Positions 6,524 through 8,950 of a stretch of DNA of 8,950 nt are shown here, one piece after another (the stretch's first letter is position 1; every line of letters starts with the position of its first letter). Under the pieces are notes generated by a model, which was not told the origin of the DNA, ran no database searches, and saw nothing but the letters and a program-made list of their open reading frames with translations. The position numbers and the translations under genes were made by a program. This DNA comes from Bacteroidetes bacterium UBA6491 (GTDB lineage Bacteria > Bacteroidota > Bacteroidia > NS11-12g > UBA9320), in NCBI GenBank assembly GCA_002436505.1, contig DJML01000108.1, positions 363 to 9,312 of the forward strand, given 5' to 3'.

Positions 6524-7189
6524 ATGAGAAAATTACTTACGCTTACACTTTTAATTTCATGTGTTCAATTAGCTTTCGGGCAGTTCTATTTCAATGATGA
6601 AGGACATGACACTGCACGAGGGAAATTCTCTGAATTTGACATCGAAACGCATTTTGACTTCGTAAATAAAAGTGCTGACACGGCATTTGAATGGAGGAGA
6701 TATGAAGAAAATGTGCCGATTGGAATGACAACAGCTGTGTGCGACAACAACCTTTGTTACCCTGTTGAGATAAGTACAGCAAAATTCAATCTTCGAACGA
6801 ATGACTCATTTCCGATGATCCTTCATTTTTACCCGGACAACACATGCGGGAAAGGTTCATTTAAACTTATGGTCTATCCTTTGGCCGACACCAATAACCG
6901 AATTTATACACAAATTTTTGCTGAAGTATGGTGCCTTAGCGTAACATCAGTAAAAGCGAACACGCTGGATCTGCATCCTAATCCGGCAAACTCAGAAATT
7001 GAGATCACCTTTGGTGCCCTTGATCAATACGATGTAGTTATCTATGACATTAAGGGGCAAAAGATGCTTGAAACAACCAGTTCTTCTCTTTCAAAAAGAA
7101 TTGATATTGCTGAGTTCAGACCCGGTTTATACGTTGTAGCTGTAAACAGCAAAGGAAGGACATTTACCCAGCGATTCATCAAGAATTAG
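6524..7189 (+). CDS. Small secreted protein with T9SS type A sorting tail
   Basis: From the ATG at 6524 the product has 221 residues. This start gives a clean signal peptide, MRKLLTLTLLISCVQLAFG|Q, whereas the same frame is open further upstream to a TTG at 6440 that would bury it. The mature region, about 21-140, looks like one beta-sandwich domain: FDFVNKS (44-50), WRRYEENVPIG (57-67), CDNNLCYP (73-80), ILHFYPD (99-105). It has four cysteines (C73, C78, C108, C137) that could form two disulfides. I do not recognise an enzymatic function. Residues 147-221 are a typical type A (Por secretion) tail, with LHPNPANSEIEI (150-161), YDIKGQ (174-179), IAEFRPGLYVV (195-205) and final RFIKN. The protein is predicted to be exported by T9SS and usually anchored to surface lipopolysaccharide after tail removal. 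It converges with the FadL-like gene, 15 bases away. Confidence 0.88.
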   Translation: MRKLLTLTLLISCVQLAFGQFYFNDEGHDTARGKFSEFDIETHFDFVNKSADTAFEWRRYEENVPIGMTTAVCDNNLCYPVEISTAKFNLRTNDSFPMILHFYPDNTCGKGSFKLMVYPLADTNNRIYTQIFAEVWCLSVTSVKANTLDLHPNPANSEIEITFGALDQYDVVIYDIKGQKMLETTSSSLSKRIDIAEFRPGLYVVAVNSKGRTFTQRFIKN

Positions 7190-7204
7190 CATTCTCCTTT
7201 CCTG

Positions 7205-8692
7205 TCAGAACCGCTTGTTAAGGGTTATAACCAACCGGTTGTTTACAGATTTGTTAGTGGCATAATCAACTTCTGTGCTTCGAAGCACGTATGGTTGCGA
7301 TACATCTGTATAGCGTTCCTGTACCAGTGCCAGATCCAGAGACCAATCCTTTTCAAAGATGCCTACTCCACCGGTAATGAATTGCCTGTTGTAGTTCGTT
7401 TTATCTTCGTTGCGGAATGGGGTGCTGTAGTTAGCGACACCACCTCTGAATCGCAGTTGTTTGTACACGAACTCACCTCCCAGCCTTACATTTGCGACGG
7501 GTTGATACTTATCCGCTATTATTTCGTTTATATCTTCAAAATCATCATCTGATGATGTCAACTTCATGGTAGAGTAGTCCATAAACTCAACATCTAAAGA
7601 AACAAAACCTTTTTTCTCTGCAAAATATGCAGCGCTTAACGTTGTTTTTGATGGAGTGATCACCTGGTATGTGAATTCCCCTTCTACTGTTTTGAAACTA
7701 TAAAACCTAGTGTCATCGAGAGAGGCTATTAACTCATCATGATATATGTCGGTAAGGGTGAAAACAGTTGGCGTCTGATAACCTACACCAACTCTAATTG
7801 CATCTGTTGCACGTATCACCATGCCTAATCGGCCTCCAATTCCTGCACCTGTGGTCTGCAATTTTCTTTTAAACTCATAGAAATCCCATACATTCCCTCC
7901 TTCAGGGTCATCATATTCTGTGAATTTGTTCGTTTCTTTATAGTTGACGGAGGTGCCGTGAATATCGCCGCCCAGGTAGATCAGGTTATTATAATTTCCT
8001 GAAAAACTCAAGGTGTAATCATACATGTTTCCGGAGGTATTTATCAAATGTTTTTGACCAATATTCCTGTATGCATCATCGATGGCCGCTTTATATGACT
8101 TTTCTCCGGCACTGTCGATCAGGTAGGCCTCCCAGAACATAGGTTCTATGTCATAAAAGCCTGAATTCAATTCATCTTCCTTGGCGCCTATTTGGCCTAC
8201 TGTATATCCACCGGCAGATTCTGCCCAGTAATCCAGCATAGAAGTTTTTGAATTTGTTGAGCTGTAACTGATCGTTCTGTTAAAATCGCCAACACGTACA
8301 ACTGACAATCCCAGGTTTGTGTTTATCCACCCAGTAGTGGCTGGTTTTCGATCCTTATATTTTCTATTGGTAAGTACCACACCAACAGAAGGAATATTGA
8401 AATTATAAAGGTTGAACCTTGTAGAATTTCCTATGTAATCCGACGTTGCCTTGGAATTCAAGGTCCCCAATGACATGGAGAAAGCTGAATTCTTATATTG
8501 AGCCATACTCGCCGGGTTAATTGTGATGGCGCTAAGGTCCGACCCAACTGCCCCAAAGGCGCCTGCCGTGCTCCATCCTCTTGCTGTATATCCGATGCCG
8601 GGCATTGAAAACCTTAGAGCATCAACGTCACTTTGAGCCTGGGAAGCCAGAGTCATCGCTACCAAGCATGTTGTTAAGATCTGTCTTTTCAT
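7205..8692 (-). CDS. Outer-membrane beta-barrel transport protein, FadL/OmpP1/TodX family
   Basis: The product has 495 residues. The ATG at 8692 gives a short signal peptide, MKRQILTTCLVAMTLASQA|QSD. The mature N-terminus reads DALRFSMPGIGYTARGWST (24-42), then GAFGAVGSDLSAITINPAS (44-62). This is the hatch region of the Bacteroidota branch of the FadL/OmpP1/TodX family, whose members are often loosely named hemin receptor. Alternating polar and hydrophobic strands with aromatic girdles follow, and the final strand RLVITLNKRF ends in Phe, as expected for BAM-assembled barrels. The length fits the family. FadL proteins move hydrophobic molecules such as long-chain fatty acids or aromatics across the outer membrane; the substrate here cannot be told. 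The gene follows a Ser/Arg-rich gene on the same strand after 97 bases, so co-transcription is possible. No clear TAnnTTTG promoter lies directly upstream. Confidence 0.82.
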   Translation of the reverse strand: MKRQILTTCLVAMTLASQAQSDVDALRFSMPGIGYTARGWSTAGAFGAVGSDLSAITINPASMAQYKNSAFSMSLGTLNSKATSDYIGNSTRFNLYNFNIPSVGVVLTNRKYKDRKPATTGWINTNLGLSVVRVGDFNRTISYSSTNSKTSMLDYWAESAGGYTVGQIGAKEDELNSGFYDIEPMFWEAYLIDSAGEKSYKAAIDDAYRNIGQKHLINTSGNMYDYTLSFSGNYNNLIYLGGDIHGTSVNYKETNKFTEYDDPEGGNVWDFYEFKRKLQTTGAGIGGRLGMVIRATDAIRVGVGYQTPTVFTLTDIYHDELIASLDDTRFYSFKTVEGEFTYQVITPSKTTLSAAYFAEKKGFVSLDVEFMDYSTMKLTSSDDDFEDINEIIADKYQPVANVRLGGEFVYKQLRFRGGVANYSTPFRNEDKTNYNRQFITGGVGIFEKDWSLDLALVQERYTDVSQPYVLRSTEVDYATNKSVNNRLVITLNKRF

Positions 8693-8736
8693 TTTAGTAT
8701 CAAATTACTGAGTGTGTGTTTTTATTTCAAAAGTTA

Positions 8737-8771
8737 GTCATTCGCTGACCAATTCTGGTCATGACGTACGT
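8737..8771. promoter_or_regulatory. Cluster of palindromes between the Ser/Arg-rich gene and the FadL-like gene
   Basis: TGACCA (8746-8751) and TGGTCA (8756-8761) form a perfect 6-bp stem around ATTC. GTCA (8737-8740) and TGAC (8762-8765) can extend it past a 5-base bulge. The palindromes GTCATGAC (8758-8765) and ACGTACGT (8764-8771) overlap its right arm. It could be an operator for the FadL-like gene or a weak transcript end for the gene to its right; no T tract follows on the minus strand, so a classic terminator is unlikely. Confidence 0.3.
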
Positions 8772-8790
8772 GCAAATTGTTTAGGAATTA

Positions 8791-8950
8791 CTACCGTCTT
8801 CTTCCGCTGGAAGAACTACCGGAACTTCTGCTCCTGCTTCCTCCTGAAGATCCAGAACTTTTAGACGGCGCTGAATAGCTGTTCGACCTGGAGCTGCTGC
8901 CGCTTGATGATCCTGAAGAGCGTGAAGGTTGTGAGTACGAGTTCGAGCGT
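8791..8950 (-). CDS. C-terminal tail of a Ser/Arg/Gly-rich protein (runs off right edge)
   Basis: A minus-strand frame enters from the right edge and ends at TAG (8793-8791), giving 52 visible residues. It is built almost wholly of Ser, Arg and Gly with some Asn, Tyr and Pro, and ends SSSSGRRR. I call it coding because a 20-residue unit is repeated with different codons (see repeat entry), which points to selection on the protein. Such disordered, basic, Ser-rich tails occur at the ends of various Bacteroidota envelope proteins, but the body of the protein lies outside the window, so I assign no function. It lies 98 bases upstream of the FadL-like gene on the same strand and may be co-transcribed with it. 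Confidence 0.7.
   Translation of the reverse strand, partial: RSNSYSQPSRSSGSSSGSSSRSNSYSAPSKSSGSSGGSRSRSSGSSSSGRRR
8830..8949 (-). repeat. Two tandem 20-residue Ser/Arg-rich repeats
   Basis: Unit one (8949-8890) begins RSNSYSQPSRSSG and unit two (8889-8830) begins RSNSYSAPSKSSG. They agree at 16 of 20 residues, with changes Q/A, R/K, S/G and S/R, yet only 6 of those 16 identical residues use the same codon. A shorter third piece, RSSGSSSSGRRR, ends the protein. The repeat may continue beyond the window. Confidence 0.75.

Noticed and set aside
7295..7552. Plus-strand open frame of 85 codons
   Set aside because: It is antisense to the C-terminal strands of the FadL-like barrel and has no family motif.

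Overview
The window looks like an ordinary chromosomal segment of a Bacteroidota bacterium (Flavobacteriia or Sphingobacteriia-like; the genus cannot be told from the sequence). Four things point there. Two exported proteins carry type IX secretion system (T9SS) sorting tails, one type A and one type B. A third exported protein has GEVED and choice-of-anchor L occurs in the type B protein, both domains typical of the phylum. All four Sec-exported proteins have glutamine right after the predicted signal-peptide cleavage site. Several intergenic stretches contain the TAnnTTTG promoter element, and no strong Shine-Dalgarno sequences stand out.

Layout, left to right: (1) the N-terminal part of a secreted GEVED-domain protein on the minus strand, running off the left edge. 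(2) A 252-base AT-rich divergent intergenic region with two candidate promoters, each overlapped by a perfect 8-bp inverted repeat, plus one more hairpin. (3) A 1035-residue fusion of a UvrD-type helicase and a RecB-type nuclease, with four cysteines placed as in Fe-S nucleases. (4) An Nfu/NifU-type Fe-S cluster carrier on the same strand. (5) Convergent with it across 1 bp, a 641-residue secreted protein with a choice-of-anchor L domain, four cysteine-paired repeats and a T9SS type B tail, starting at GTG. (6) Divergent from that, a 221-residue secreted protein with a T9SS type A tail. (7) Convergent with it, a 495-residue outer-membrane beta-barrel of the FadL/OmpP1/TodX kind. (8) Upstream of the barrel on the same strand, the end of a Ser/Arg/Gly-rich protein with a 20-residue tandem repeat, running off the right edge.

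The genes fall into two themes. The cell-surface set comprises the GEVED protein, the two T9SS cargos, the FadL-like barrel and possibly the Ser/Arg-rich protein. The DNA-processing and Fe-S pair is the helicase-nuclease and Nfu. A functional link within that pair (Nfu supplying the cluster of the nuclease domain) is a reasonable inference but is not shown by the sequence. I see no tRNA, rRNA, CRISPR array, insertion sequence or clear rho-independent terminator. I did not find a convincing new multi-gene system. The most unusual signals are the promoter-embedded inverted repeats at 490-515 and 610-631, the Fe-S helicase-nuclease beside an Fe-S carrier, and the protein-level tandem repeat at the right edge.
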